Origin: Liolophura sinensis
Lineage: Eukaryota > Mollusca > Polyplacophora > Chitonida > Chitonidae
Assembly: GCF_032854445.1 (NCBI RefSeq)
Contig: NC_088297.1
Span: forward strand, 2,791,991-2,855,990
Length of the DNA stretch: 64,000 bases
Direction: 5' to 3'
The notes beneath the pieces were generated by a model that saw nothing but the letters and a program-made list of their open reading frames with translations, made no database searches and was not told where the DNA came from. Shown here one piece after another: positions 11,901 through 20,186 of the stretch. The position numbers were made by a program, and so were the translations under genes. Position 1 is the first letter of the stretch. Each line of letters starts with the position of its first letter.

Positions 11901-14900
11901 AGGCCTTACATTACAAGTTTATAACACCTGACGACATTTGCTCCTCGTCCGATACAGGACATCCAGACTAAAGATTAAAAGTTTTGTATGAAAAACAGAA
12001 TAACGTTAAATTAGATCGAATGCAGTCACTGTACGTATAGGTGATAACTACAGCGTGTACATGATTTACTGTCATAAAGTGAAAGTGTCATTGCGAATGC
12101 ACACAGTTATGTTTAAAGTGAGAGTAGCCACACCCTTTAGAGCAAACCGAAAGGAAGCACATAAAATAAAACAGTATGAATTTCAGAGACAGGTGAAACG
12201 TGTAATAGACAAGAGAAAGATATTGCAAACGTGATGTACCTTTTACATAATGATTTAGGGACAGGCGTTTATGTAAGAGAACAGGGCGGTTTTTCACTGT
12301 CAGATTTTGAAAATGGAATGTTTAGGGACAGGATAAGAGTTTGGCAAAAGGACGTCATTTACAGACAACGTATAAGAGTTTGTGAAAAGGACGTCATTTA
12401 CAGGCAGCGTGGAGGTTTGAGAAAAGGACATCATTTACAGACAGCGTAAGTGCTTGGGAAAAGAACATTATTTATAGAGAGTATGAGAGTTTGGGAGAAG
12501 GACGTCATTTACAGACAGCGTAAGAGTTTGGGAAGAGGACGTCATTTAGAGACAGCGTAAGGGTTTACGAAAAGGAAATCATTTAGAGACAGCTTAAAGG
12601 TTTGGGGGAAAGACGTCATTTAGAGACAGCGAAAGAGTTTGGGAAAGGGACGTCATTTAGAGACAGCGTAAGGGTTTACGAAAAGGAAATCATTTAGAGA
12701 AAGCTTAAAGGTTTGGGGGAAAGACGTCATTTAGAGACAGCGAAAGAGTTTGGGAAAGGGACGTCATTTACAGATAGAGTAAGGGTTTGGGAATGAAACA
12801 GCATTTAGAGACAGCATATAAGAGTTTGAGAACAGGACGCCATTTACAGACACCGTGAGGGTTTGGAAAAAGGACATCATTTACAGACAGCGTAAGAGTT
12901 TGAGAGAGGATTTTGGAGAGAGGGCTGCATGGAAGACCACGAGAAGTCTACGGATATGAGAGTTAGTACATAAGATGTAAATCATTTGTCTTACCCCTGG
13001 CCATTGATGAACTCCAGTACTTTCGGCACCGGGTTGTTTGTTTCTGGGAAAGTTAAGCACGTTTTTGCTTCCCAACTCGCTATACCGGCTCTAATGGCGT
13101 TCATTTTGAATGCAGCTGAATTTAAAGAAAAAAGGTTGGATAAATACCATGGGACACAACACTTGACATCTGAACTTTTTCGGTTGATTTTTTTCCTAGA
13201 TTTGAATTTCTTTTTTTATAACACCGGTCCGTTAAGGAGCTAATCTCACATAGCACAGGACTGGGTGCTTACCACACGGTACAGAGTGAACAAACTCCGA
13301 ACTGTACCATAGCATTTAAATTGTGTGATTATATACACAGCAACTTACGGTATCGGCCAGCAAACGCACAGTATTGTGTGATTGCTGCACGGTTTCGTGT
13401 AGCAAATGTGTAACTCACAACTGCCACGTGATATATTTTAAACCTGTCACAAAGCACCGTGCGATCTTTGATGTGGGTTGAAACCGGGGTCAGGTTACAC
13501 CAAAATAGTACTTGTCACTACTTCGCTCGAAATCCAACACTGAAACATTAGAGCAAGGAAACAGGACTGGTTGGCCCGGTGTCAGGATAATGTCACTCTT
13601 TGAGTTATCATGTCTGGTGTCTTTGGCATGATACTTAGGTGCCATAAGAGGACAGAGCATATGTACACACCTGATGACTTCTTCACCTGATAACGTCCTT
13701 GGCAACACATAGTGAATCGAGGCGTCGAACCTCTCTCGCATCAGCCATTAATCATAACGAGACATTCCGGTGAAGTAATCCCAAGACCTCTTTCCAAATC
13801 AACGTTCAACAGAAATTATCACAGAACTAAGGCAAAGTTAAAAATATTGGACGGATTCATCTAAACGGATGTTTCGTCGTCACATGACTGAAAAAATTGT
13901 TGAGTACGACGTTAAACCGCAATCACTCACTCACTCATTCCAAACGCCTGAGTTTTCGTTGATGGCCGAAAGATGCACGAAATATTCTAGAAGAATGAAC
14001 TTAAACACTCTCCTAATTATGTACTATGTCAGTTCATGAGTTATCATTGATCAGTTTTTGCGTCCGATTTGCACAAACGGCTCGTATATGAAACACGGGC
14101 ATCTCATTGAAAACGCTGAATGTAGAGCCCTTAATTGCGGTGTAAAATGGAATAACACAAGAAGCAAAGTGCCACAAAGTCTGAACATCCACTTCTTACT
14201 CAACACACATACCCTTGATGCAACATTGTATGTATGTATTAATGTATGTGTTCTTGAGGATTAGGTCGCATTTAACTTTTTTTTTTTGGCAGTTCGATCT
14301 CTGATCACTTCTGGTTATTTCAAGTCACAGTTCATACGGTTAATATAACCGCTTCGGTGATCTATAACGTTGGAGCGCCCACCTCAAAGTCAGAAGATCG
14401 GGGATGAATCCCGGATCGGTCAAAAACTTTAAAAATGGTACTTGTTGCCGCCTGGCTGGGCGCTCAGCACTGCAAATTTAGAGCAAGGAAACAGGACTGG
14501 TTGGACCGGTGTCAGCATTATATAGCTGGATGGGGTGTCTTGTCCGGTGCCCTCGCCATGACACTTCAGTGGGGGTAGTATTTTGGCGGCATGAACACGC
14601 CTTGCCACAAGATGACGAAGTATGTGTACGTACACCCAATGACTCCTCGTAGTCATACGAACGAAAAATTGCTAAGCACGACGTAAAATCCCAAGCATGC
14701 ATGCATAAAGTAAATAGGACATAATTATTTCAGTTCATCAGATAAGACTGCGGTTGGTCGTAGGTTTCGACCCGGCTCTTCCCGGTTTCCTCCAACCATA
14801 GTGCTGGCCGCCGTCGTATAAGTGAAATATTCTTGAGTACGGCGTAAAACACCAACCAAATAAATAAATAAATAAATATATTATAAGTCTCTAGTAGGAT

Positions 14901-17900
14901 TTACTCCAATACGGCGTTGAACTGGGTCAAGAAAGAGCGCGTCTATATGAAAAATGAAGAAGTTTTTACGTGCAACGCAGACTTTTTCCAATTAGTTAAA
15001 GTTCATAAAGGCTTCCACGAAGGCTTTAGGTTAAGTAAATGGAGACGTTTCAGACAAAAATCTTTCACTCGAATGGGATTTTCTTAATTATTTTGAGTTA
15101 TTAATAATTTATTTAGTTGTTGCTTGCTTAACCCCATAATTATTTTGATTGATCACATTAAAATGCGTGACATTTTTGTGGACGTGTTGTTCGCTTCAAT
15201 CAGTGGCTGAATAGATATATAAGCCGTCACGTGGCTTAATAGTTCACAGAATTTTTGATTGATTTACTTATTTATTTTAATAATTTGATTGATTTTTCTC
15301 GCCGTACTCAAACATATTTCACCTATACGACGGCGGCCAGAATTATGGTGGGACAAAACCGGGCGGAGCCCGGGAGAAACCCACGACCATCAACAGGCTG
15401 CTGTCAGACCTTCCCACGTACGGCCGGAGAGGAAGACACATAATTTTTGATGAATTTATTCATTTATTTATTTATTCCTTTGGTGTTTAACGCCATCCTT
15501 AAGAATATTTTTTAATCCAGCTCATACTACCTTCCTCTTCTGTCGTACGTGGGAAGGTCTGTCAGTAGCCCGCTGATGGTCATGGGTTTTTCTGCTCATC
15601 TGCTCATTTTTTTCCCAACAAAATGCAGGGCGCCGTCGAAGTGTGAAATATTTCTGAGTGAAGCGTAAAACACCATGAAATAAATAAATAAATAAAATGA
15701 TACGATTGCTGGCGGAACAGAAAGCGTATAGTGATCTCATAATGATACTTACATTGCTGGATAGATGCACTAAATCTCCATGGAATAACTGCGCCTGGCC
15801 ATATCTCAGAAGGATCTGCTGTGATTTTACGCTTGGTACGTCTGTTTTCAAACCGTGACCCCGAAGATGGGTTAATCCTAGAAGGCAAACGCCTGTTAGG
15901 CACGGGGGCACGAGGAGGGAATCTCGGTTGATTAGGGAATGGCGGGAAAGGAGCTCGGGGAGGGAATCTCGGTTGGTTAGGCAATGGCGGGGTAGGAGCT
16001 CGGGGAGGGAATCTCGGTTGGTTAGGAAATGGCGGGGTAGGGGCCCGGGGAGGGAATCTCGGTTGATTGGGTGGAAATCGCGGGAAAGGCGGCCTTGGGT
16101 TTATAGACCCTCGCGAGCTAGGCTGAGTGGGCACTGGAGGCTGGCTTCTTGCGAACCCTCGCAAATTCAACACCGCCCTCTGGGGATCTCCCACCCCCAG
16201 CAGTTTATCGGCCGTCTCCGGAGTGAGGGCAATGTCTCCCTGAAAAAACTGCAGTTGCTCGACGTCAAAAACCCTCTGAAAAAAAGAGAGCAATAAAAAC
16301 ACACTGTGTAATATGCCTGTATATGTGTTCACCAGACAAAATACTTCGCTTTTCACTGGGCAACAACAGTTACGTGGGGACGTGTATATTCTTGAATCCT
16401 GCAGAGAACGTCAAATCTGACTGCTCAGAAGGTTCTCTCCCTTTGATGGGTAGTGAATACAAAACCCTGAAGCGGTTCATCTATACATCAGTCTATAGCA
16501 CTGAATTGATGGGACTTTTGGAAGATTAATTCGTTACATGATTACTCAGTGACAGATTTTGGAAAATATGGTATCAGTAACCCCATACTGAAGGGCGTGC
16601 GCTTTAAAAGCAGACTGAAGGGTTTACTGATCCCATATATTTCCGTATCTTATCACTGAGCAAACGTTTAACTCTAGTCTTTTTCTTTTAGCCAATGTTC
16701 ATCCGCCTGTAAAATTACCTTTAACGACACAAACTCTGTACATCAATATGTTGAGAGTCCATATTCGTGCAAAGAAAATGAAGTTAGAAATCTTTTTCTA
16801 CTTCATAAGCCTTGTTTCGACACCAAGAAATCGGATGACGTCATAATTATTCAGAAAACAGAGGCATGTTGGATATTGGGCGGTGTTCAGTATGTTTTGA
16901 CAAATGACGACACCAGCTACCTAAAACTGTTAGTATGACAAGCAGGGCAAGTATTCCAGTGCAAGGTTGCTTGTTGAAAGAAAAATATTGCAATTTTATG
17001 AACGGTCAAAGCTGGTGTCAAGATTTAAATCAATACGTTACACCTGATGACGTTTGGCTGAAATCGTTGCCTTCCAGCAAATATCAGAACGTACCTCTAA
17101 TACCAAGGGTGCTAAAATGATTCTAAATTTTGAAAAAAGCCAAAATGTTACCACCGTGATAAATGTCAGGATTAATTTTTCGATGTGATTTGCGCTGACA
17201 GCTATTTGCCGAAATCTCCGGTATGTATAACCTTTTTATTTATTTATTTATTTATTGCCTGGAATTTTAAATCTTACTCAAGAATACTTCAGTTATACGA
17301 CGGCAAGAAGATTGGGGGAAACTGAGCAGACCTTCCCATGTACGGAGAAACCAACAGCCATCCGCGGGTGGTTTCTCCGTACATGGGAAGGCAGACCTGC
17401 CCACATACGGGAAAACTCACCACCATCAGCAGGTTGTATAGCCCTCACACTCATTGAAGCTTTTTTTAAAATATCTTGAAAACCCTTGGAATCTGTCATT
17501 TGGCATAATTTACTCACCACATCACGTCCTAAGCGCTGTGCCATTTCACGAGACAACTGAGCTTGTTTACAGATGATGGACACCCGCTGCTCTAAAGGCT
17601 GATCTAGAAGAATAGGTGCCAGCCGGATCTATGAATTAATCAAGAAAACAAGGGCATAAATACTGATTTATTTTTCAAATTCATTTGTTTCTCATTTCTC
17701 ATTCAGTTGATTTGTAACGCGATGTTCAAACAGTTTTCATATACATGCCGGCTCTCACTTTCGACAGGTACTTGACAAACATTTCGACTTGAACTCGTTA
17801 CCTATTTGGTTAAATAAATAGCGATTTTGTCCGTTTGCCCACAAAAAAGGACAACTTAATTCCAAAAAGGAGTTTAATTAAAGCTGATGGTTATTGTCAT

Positions 17901-20186
17901 GAGTCGAAGTGCCAGGGTAAAACTTTGGCACGTTACTTTAAAACGTTTCTGTCACCAATATAAATAAAAGTAGATGGCATGTCATCAATGTAACCAAAAC
18001 TAGATGGCACTCTCAGGGATATAACTTAAACTTGATGACAATGTCATGAATGTTACCAATACTAGATTGCACTGCCAATAATGTAATCAAACTAGATAAA
18101 ACTGCCGTCAATATAGCATCCTCTAACCAAAACTATATGGAACAGTCATCAAAGTAACCAAAACTAAATGGCACTATCATCAATACATGTATAACCAAAA
18201 CTAGATATCACTGTCAATAAACTGCCAACAATGTAACCAAAACTAGCTGGCACTGTCCTCAATACTTGTACTTCTAAAACTCTACTGCACTGTGAACAGT
18301 GTAACCAAAACTAGATGGTGCTGTTATCAATGTAACAAACACAACGATTGTAAGGTTTTTAAGGAAAATGTCAATATTGATGATCGTAAACTCTTAATGG
18401 ATGACCTCATGGGTATTAATTTATGGTGTGATAAGCGGTTGATGTTTGATACTATCAAAACGATTCTTATCATATCTTTTAGTGATCACAACCGTCGTTT
18501 AACTACTCAGTTCATTGGCACAATATACAGAGGGTTTCGGAAATTATTCATCTCGGTTTTGTACCAATTTCTGACCTAAATATCAATTAACATGTTTATG
18601 CTATTTGTTCCAAGGCTTTCAGAATGCTTGGTCTAAGGACTGTAACGATTTGAATTATCCTGATGCAATTTCAACATTGTATATATCTTTGAGACCTGAA
18701 TATACGTCTGTCGCCTGGTCTCCTAATTGAATGAGCCGATAGCGAAAGTTAAACTGTTTTACAAATCTAACATTCACTGCGCTACATGCTAGTCTTTGAA
18801 AGCGCCTGTAAAACTTTTCTTTACAGACACTGGGGAAAAGTCGACAGCTCTGTAATTTTACACGCTACTCTATGTAATGATCTCAATACCCCTAATCTTT
18901 TGCCCAGAAGTGGTTTACGCACCCACAAAAAGCCTCCGTCAACAACACTCATTTTTGACCATCTCTATACCTTCTTAATATTTTTAAAGGGGCCTCCTTG
19001 ACTGAATTGGTTAGCGCGCTAGCGCAGCGTAATGGTCCAGGAGTCTCTCACCAATGCGGTTGCTATGAGTTCATGTCCAGCTTATGCTGTCTTCCTCTCT
19101 AGCCGTACGCGGAAAGGTATCCCAACAACCTGCGGATGGTCGTGGGTTTCCATCGGGCTCTGCCCGGTTTCCTCCCACCATAATGCTGGCCGCTGTCGTA
19201 TATGTGAAATATTCTTGAGTACGGCTTAAAACACCAATAAATAAATAAATAATATTTTTAAATACTCATTTTGAGCAAGGTTTTTTTTCATGTAATGCCT
19301 TTTAAGATCTACTGGTACAAATATTTTTACCTCTAAACTAACTTTTGAGACCACAATTAATCTCCACCCTTTGAATTAGATTTGTTAAAGTTTAGACTTC
19401 AGTGATTTCGTTGTTTTAATTGTAATTTTAGCTATATTATTATATGTATTCTATCTGGTGAATAGCATTTATAGGGACACTTACTGGGTTTTTACCTGTT
19501 GATCTTTAAATAAATAAAGGTCAATAAAGCTCCGTCATAGCTAAATGTGCACATTTGCACCATGGTTATAATAAGACGTCGTTGTCAAAATACGTCACTG
19601 CAATAGCCTTAATACACCTTTAATATTGACCTGATGCTGAGCAAAAGACTACAGCATATAGAAGACAGCCGCAGAAGCCACAACAAAGAGATAGTTGCCA
19701 AATGGTCACCCCTGCTCCCCCAGTAAATCTGGCAGTCAAACATTCTTGACTACAGCGTTAAGCCCCTGTCCAAAGATAACATGGTTTACGGTATACGACA
19801 TGTAGCACATGTAGCAAAATTAAGTTAATTAAAATGCTCCGTCATGATTAAGAATCAAATGTGGTCTTTCAAATCGTTTTCTTTTAATATAGCTCGGAAA
19901 ATAACGTCATACTTACTGCATCGGCTGAAGAGAACCTGACATTTGCTCTGTTTATCGTCTTTGAACCCAGTCTCAGCTCGACCCCTGGTCCACAAGAGGA
20001 TGCTAAGTTAAACGACCTTTGTGTTAGCGCTACGTTAACGTTAACCTGACGAACGTTCCTGGTCTTGACATCGGAGTCCGATTCCCGAATCTTTGGAATA
20101 GCCAGGGTGCAACTCACTGCGAACAAAAGAGAGAGGCCTGCGAGGAGCGCTGCTGAGCCCCTTCTCGTTTGCCGAAATTTGGCCAT
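1..20186 (-). CDS. Astacin-like metalloprotease gene with EGF and CUB domains, 12 exons, 3' end outside window
   Basis: Whole-gene entry; exons follow separately. The predicted product is a secreted zinc endopeptidase zymogen of about 700 visible residues: signal peptide, prodomain with FQGD switch (138-141), proline-rich linker (about 173-257), RTKR cleavage site (273-276), catalytic domain (277-474), EGF-like domain (477-512), CUB domain (522 to about 640) and a Pro/Thr stalk. The order protease-EGF-CUB is typical of tolloid- and NAS-type astacins, but there is only one CUB, so it is not a BMP1/tolloid orthologue on this evidence. Eleven introns have GT-AG ends; all junctions keep frame except exon 10 to 11. 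Substrate unknown. Introns carry SINEs, MITEs and minisatellites. Astacin identity is very secure; intactness is less so. Confidence 0.93.
200..602. other. Intron 11 DNA with a tRNA-like B box
   Basis: Mostly unassigned. On the minus strand at 335-360 the palindromic GGGTTCGAACCC resembles a pol III B box, probably the head of a degraded SINE. An apparent splice-like context is lacking. Nothing else recognised. Confidence 0.35.
603..700. repeat. TTTA microsatellite
   Basis: Tandem TTTA/TTTG units, probably the tail of an inserted element; TAACGCCATGCTGAAGAATT just after it matches the tail of the S2 dispersed repeat. Confidence 0.85.
838..1285. repeat. Minisatellite of about 33 bp
   Basis: More than a dozen imperfect copies of a unit containing ACATCTATCTTTCCGATCAA and an ACATTGGAA-like part. 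Lies in intron 11 of the astacin gene. Confidence 0.85.
1318..1475. mobile_element. S2 dispersed repeat copy
   Basis: Shares AATAAACCACC.CCTCTGGCAAGTTACTGACAAA and the ATTGGTGGAAG...AACG block with 5105-5225 and other copies. Confidence 0.6.
2121..2262 (-). mobile_element. S1 SINE fragment
   Basis: Tail (ATTTGATTGGTGTTTTACGC) and mid part of S1, followed by unrelated DNA. Confidence 0.75.
2891..2938. repeat. AT microsatellite
   Basis: About 24 uninterrupted AT dinucleotides. Confidence 0.97.
3075..3190 (-). CDS. Astacin gene exon 11: end of CUB domain
   Basis: Read in the frame that keeps the domain, it gives [17 protein letters not shown] and then [20 protein letters not shown], the standard CUB finish with the fourth cysteine. 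This frame needs phase 2 on entry, whereas exon 10 leaves in phase 1. The donor is GCAG|GTATGC, phase 1, which fits exon 12. A missed micro-exon or a one-base deletion would explain the mismatch. Confidence 0.78.
3264..3472 (+). mobile_element. S1 SINE, 5' truncated
   Basis: From TCTCACCAATGCGG through the B box (GAGTTCAAGTCC) to the AAATAAATAAAT tail. In intron 10 next to CUB exon 11. Confidence 0.9.
3597..4010. repeat. Minisatellite of about 65 bp, six copies
   Basis: Units carry GCTAAAGTGTGCAAACGAAC and GACAAGTGGTTTTCAG. The GACAAGTGGTTTTCAG part resembles the end of the S2 repeat, so the array may have grown from an S2 copy. Confidence 0.88.
4276..4360 (+). ncRNA. tRNA-like sequence, probably SINE head
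   Basis: A-box-like TGTTCGAGTGGCTAAAGGAG and B-box-like GGGTTCAATCCC lie about 50 bases apart, reminiscent of a type II (Ser/Leu-like) tRNA. Stem pairing is imperfect, so a tRNA-derived repeat is likelier than a functional gene. Confidence 0.35.
4633..4850 (-). mobile_element. S1 SINE, head truncated
   Basis: Reverse-oriented copy from the GTAAAAC-type tail region to the GTAATGACCCAGG part; ends 85 bp before CUB exon 10. Confidence 0.88.
4935..5055 (-). CDS. Astacin gene exon 10: middle of CUB domain
   Basis: From TTCTTCAG to CCAG|GTTAGT, phase 0 in and 1 out. It encodes [20 protein letters not shown] and continues [21 protein letters not shown]583 is the third CUB cysteine. The ending AGP followed by RFCG of exon 11 reads as a normal CUB, but the phases do not agree (see finding). 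Frame inside the exon is clean. Confidence 0.83.
5105..5225. mobile_element. S2 dispersed repeat copy
   Basis: Close match to 1318-1475 over AATAAACCACCCACCTCTGG and the ATTGGTGGAA block. Lies 50 bp upstream (gene sense) of exon 10. Confidence 0.6.
5695..5825. repeat. Short tandem repeat, about 17-18 bp
   Basis: Copies of GATGTAAATTGATAAATG variants directly abutting the donor of exon 9 (intron side). Confidence 0.85.
5834..5955 (-). CDS. Astacin gene exon 9: first part of CUB domain
   Basis: From TGTATTTCAG to AAG|GTTGGT, phase 1 in and 0 out. It encodes [20 protein letters not shown] then GY, the classic CUB opening (CG..l....G...SPGY), and ends [10 protein letters not shown] with the second CUB cysteine (C554). 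The donor GTTGGT is weaker than the others in this gene. Confidence 0.85.
6080..6700. mobile_element. S2-related repeat fragments in intron 8
   Basis: GGTGAAAGACAAGTGGTCTTCA near 6140 and the TTTCACTT..GGTGGTAAGATTCATGG block near 6410 with ACTGGATTTGAACTCGCAACC at 6530 are S2/tRNA-like pieces. The 86-codon ORF here (6424-6684) reads across the repeat and is not a gene. Confidence 0.45.
6745..7033. repeat. Minisatellite of about 64 bp (first block)
   Basis: Units with TTGGTTTATTGGTTTGTTGTCA, TTGGTAACAGT and ATTGTCAACTTAG. The array resumes at 7412 after an inserted element. Confidence 0.85.
7034..7411. mobile_element. MITE-like insertion inside the minisatellite
   Basis: It interrupts the 64-bp array. 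Ends are imperfect inverted repeats: CCATTCACACGGTCAAA on the left and TTTGCCCGTGTGGTAG on the right. Inside are several AACCGG/TAAACCGG words and a second TTCACACGGCACAGATAAAC. No coding capacity; superfamily not recognised. Confidence 0.7.
7412..7513. repeat. Minisatellite (second block) joined to the exon 8 donor
   Basis: Continuation of the 64-bp array; its last unit contains GTGTCAACTTAC, which on the minus strand is the exon 8 splice donor GTAAGTTGAC. Confidence 0.8.
7514..7645 (-). CDS. Astacin gene exon 8: EGF-like module
   Basis: From CTTCTTTCAG to AGTC|GTAAGT, phase 1 at both ends, as is normal for shuffled modules. Six cysteines (477, 487, 498, 501, 503, 512) with [12 protein letters not shown] at the end match an EGF-like domain of the type that follows the protease in nematode NAS and similar astacins. 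It lacks an obvious calcium-binding consensus. The intron side of its donor is joined to a minisatellite built from donor-like sequence. Confidence 0.9.
8102..8225 (-). CDS. Astacin gene exon 7: end of catalytic domain
   Basis: From TTTTTACAG to CCA|GTATGT, phase 0 in and 1 out. It encodes [14 protein letters not shown] and then [21 protein letters not shown], the family's C-terminal pattern in which (G)QR..LS..D...(N)..Y.C closes the fold. C473 should pair with C321. Confidence 0.93.
8534..8725. mobile_element. M1 MITE-like copy
   Basis: Shares TTGTGTTGAAGTAATAGAATGT and ACAGAATACATTCCAGCATCAC with the copies at 10652, 56280, 61260 and 63120-63967. Confidence 0.65.
9007..9267 (-). mobile_element. 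S1 SINE, near full length
   Basis: Runs from the (ATTT)n tail through B box and A box to GAGCCACGGAGGTCCC. Some internal loss near 9065-9085. Confidence 0.93.
9502..9705 (-). CDS. Astacin gene exon 6: zinc-binding active site and Met-turn
   Basis: Exactly 68 codons, phase 0 at both ends, from TTTTTTTAG to AGG|GTAAGT. It contains [19 protein letters not shown]: zinc ligands H371, H375 and H381 with catalytic E372 (HExxHxxGxxHE), then VMMYG with Met-turn M428 and Tyr Y430. The usual SxMHY has Met in place of His here; the Tyr that serves as fifth zinc ligand is kept. All catalytic residues are present, so the enzyme should be active if the transcript is intact. The opposite strand is open for 139 codons, a shadow only. 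Confidence 0.98.
10119..10378. mobile_element. Fold-back MITE
   Basis: Two arms of about 90-98 bp (10119-10216 and 10280-10378) are inverted copies: GAGAGAAAGTTTCGTCAACTG on the left against GAGAGAAACGTTTGTGTCAAC when the right arm is reversed. Both arms also repeat ACTCAGAAATCTGAGTT-like palindromes. In intron 5, unrelated to coding. Confidence 0.85.
10560..10615 (+). mobile_element. SINE tail fragment
   Basis: GTGTTAAACATCAATCATATAAATAAATAAAT, an S1-type tail without body. Confidence 0.55.
10652..10860. mobile_element. M1 MITE-like copy
   Basis: Begins ACACTCAAAAAAATAATCTG and ends with the inverted counterpart GACTTTCTGTTAAAATT; the internal CACTGTGTTATAATAACAG block matches 61805 and 63540. 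Confidence 0.75.
11185..11254 (-). CDS. Astacin gene exon 5: CWSFVGR segment
   Basis: A 70-bp exon from TTTCTGTAG to TCG|GTAAGT, phase 2 in and 0 out. It encodes [20 protein letters not shown] then C-E-S. Its two cysteines (C343, C363) are the second conserved astacin disulphide. Directly upstream in the intron lies an S1 SINE fragment. Confidence 0.95.
11298..11416 (+). mobile_element. S1 SINE, 3' part
   Basis: From GGATCGTCGTGGGTTTCC to the AAATAAATA tail, 44 bp from exon 5. Confidence 0.85.
12318..12905. repeat. Minisatellite of about 40 bp, about 15 copies
   Basis: Units such as GGACGTCATTTACAGACAGC followed by GTAAGAGTTTGGGAAA, in intron 4. Two sub-blocks (12540-12640 and 12660-12760) are near-identical, indicating a higher-order duplication of about 120 bp. 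Confidence 0.92.
12995..13115 (-). CDS. Astacin gene exon 4: N-terminal catalytic subdomain
   Basis: Starts after AAATTCAG with two bases completing a Ser codon (phase 1) and ends CAG GG|GTAAGA (phase 2). It encodes [20 protein letters not shown] and then VLEFINGQG. The Cys of KTC (C321) is the first astacin cysteine, expected to pair with C473. The split Gly codon joins to exon 5 as the family motif GCWSFVGR. Confidence 0.93.
13465..13700 (+). mobile_element. S4 SINE, partial
   Basis: GAGCAAGGAAACAGGACTGG and GGTGTCTTTGGCATGATACTT core; tail incomplete. Confidence 0.75.
13868..13940 (+). mobile_element. S3 SINE tail
   Basis: TCGTCGTCACATGACTGAAA through GTACGACGTTAAACCGCAAT to ACTCACTCACTC. 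Confidence 0.85.
14345..14710 (+). mobile_element. S4 SINE, near full length
   Basis: tRNA-like head (GTTGGAGCGCCCACC...GGGATGAATCCC), S4 core, and a tail CGTAGTCATACGAACGAAAA...GTAAAATCCCAAGCATGCATGCAT. Confidence 0.85.
14748..14880 (+). mobile_element. S1 SINE, 3' half
   Basis: From CTGCGGTTGGTCGTAGG to the AAATAAATAAATAAAT tail. Confidence 0.9.
15256..15436 (-). mobile_element. S1 SINE fragment
   Basis: Tail to the ACGGCCGGAGAGGAAG segment, head missing. Confidence 0.85.
15455..15697. mobile_element. Two S1 fragments head-on
   Basis: A minus-oriented tail piece (15455-15513) joins a plus-oriented 3' piece (15515-15697), so both tails point outward. The second ends 56 bp from exon 3. Confidence 0.75.
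15753..16275 (-). CDS. Astacin gene exon 3: aspartate switch, proline-rich linker, furin site, mature N-terminus
   Basis: A 174-codon exon from acceptor TTTTTTTCAG, phase 0, to donor GTAAGT, phase 1. It opens with [11 protein letters not shown], matching the astacin prodomain motif FxGD whose Asp occupies the zinc in the zymogen. About four copies of a 15-residue repeat (core [15 protein letters not shown]) follow. Then come RTKR and [17 protein letters not shown], the typical start of a mature astacin. A Pro/Arg-rich repeat between the switch and the protease is unusual; it may act as a spacer or matrix-binding segment (inference). The repeat is also a 45-bp DNA repeat, so copy number may vary between alleles. 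Confidence 0.93.
16300..16690. mobile_element. Dispersed repeat D1 (copy 1)
   Basis: Shares GGGCAACAACAGTTACGTGG, TTCTTGAATCCTGCAGAGAACGTCAAAT and TTCGTTACATGATTACTCAG with 26275-26520. No coding capacity. Confidence 0.65.
17235..17420 (-). mobile_element. Rearranged S1 SINE with perfect hairpin
   Basis: S1 tail and body, degenerate. Arms 17331-17353 and 17369-17391 are perfect 23-bp inverted copies of an S1 segment around a 15-bp loop. Confidence 0.7.
17518..17628 (-). CDS. Astacin gene exon 2: prodomain
   Basis: Thirty-seven codons between acceptor TTCATAG and donor GTGAGT, phase 0 at both ends. It begins [20 protein letters not shown] and ends [11 protein letters not shown], probably helical prodomain sequence. 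No motif fixes it alone; the call rests on splice sites, matching phases and position between exon 1 and the FQGD exon. Confidence 0.7.
17945..18345. repeat. Minisatellite of about 34 bp
   Basis: Copies of AATGTAACCAAAACTAGATGG CACTGTCATC type with variants, in intron 1. Confidence 0.88.
18989..19253 (+). mobile_element. S1 SINE, full length
   Basis: Head GGGGCCTCCTTGACTGAATT with A box GGTTAGCGCG, B box GAGTTCATGTCC, and AAATAAATAAAT tail. Confidence 0.93.
19917..20186 (-). CDS. Astacin gene exon 1: signal peptide and start of prodomain
   Basis: Ninety codons from the ATG at 20186-20184. That ATG has A at -3 and G at +4, and gives a basic start ([10 protein letters not shown]) followed by a hydrophobic core ([19 protein letters not shown]), a standard secretory signal. 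The frame opens nine codons upstream but with TTG, so this is the first usable ATG. The rest is prodomain of low conservation. The 5' splice site is GCA|GTAAGT at 19917/19916, phase 0. I saw no clear TATA box upstream; the flank is pyrimidine-rich. Confidence 0.85.

Noticed and set aside
16935-17120. Plus ORF with several Cys and Trp
   Set aside because: No signal peptide or splice context, within an astacin intron; not similar to the cysteine-rich family.
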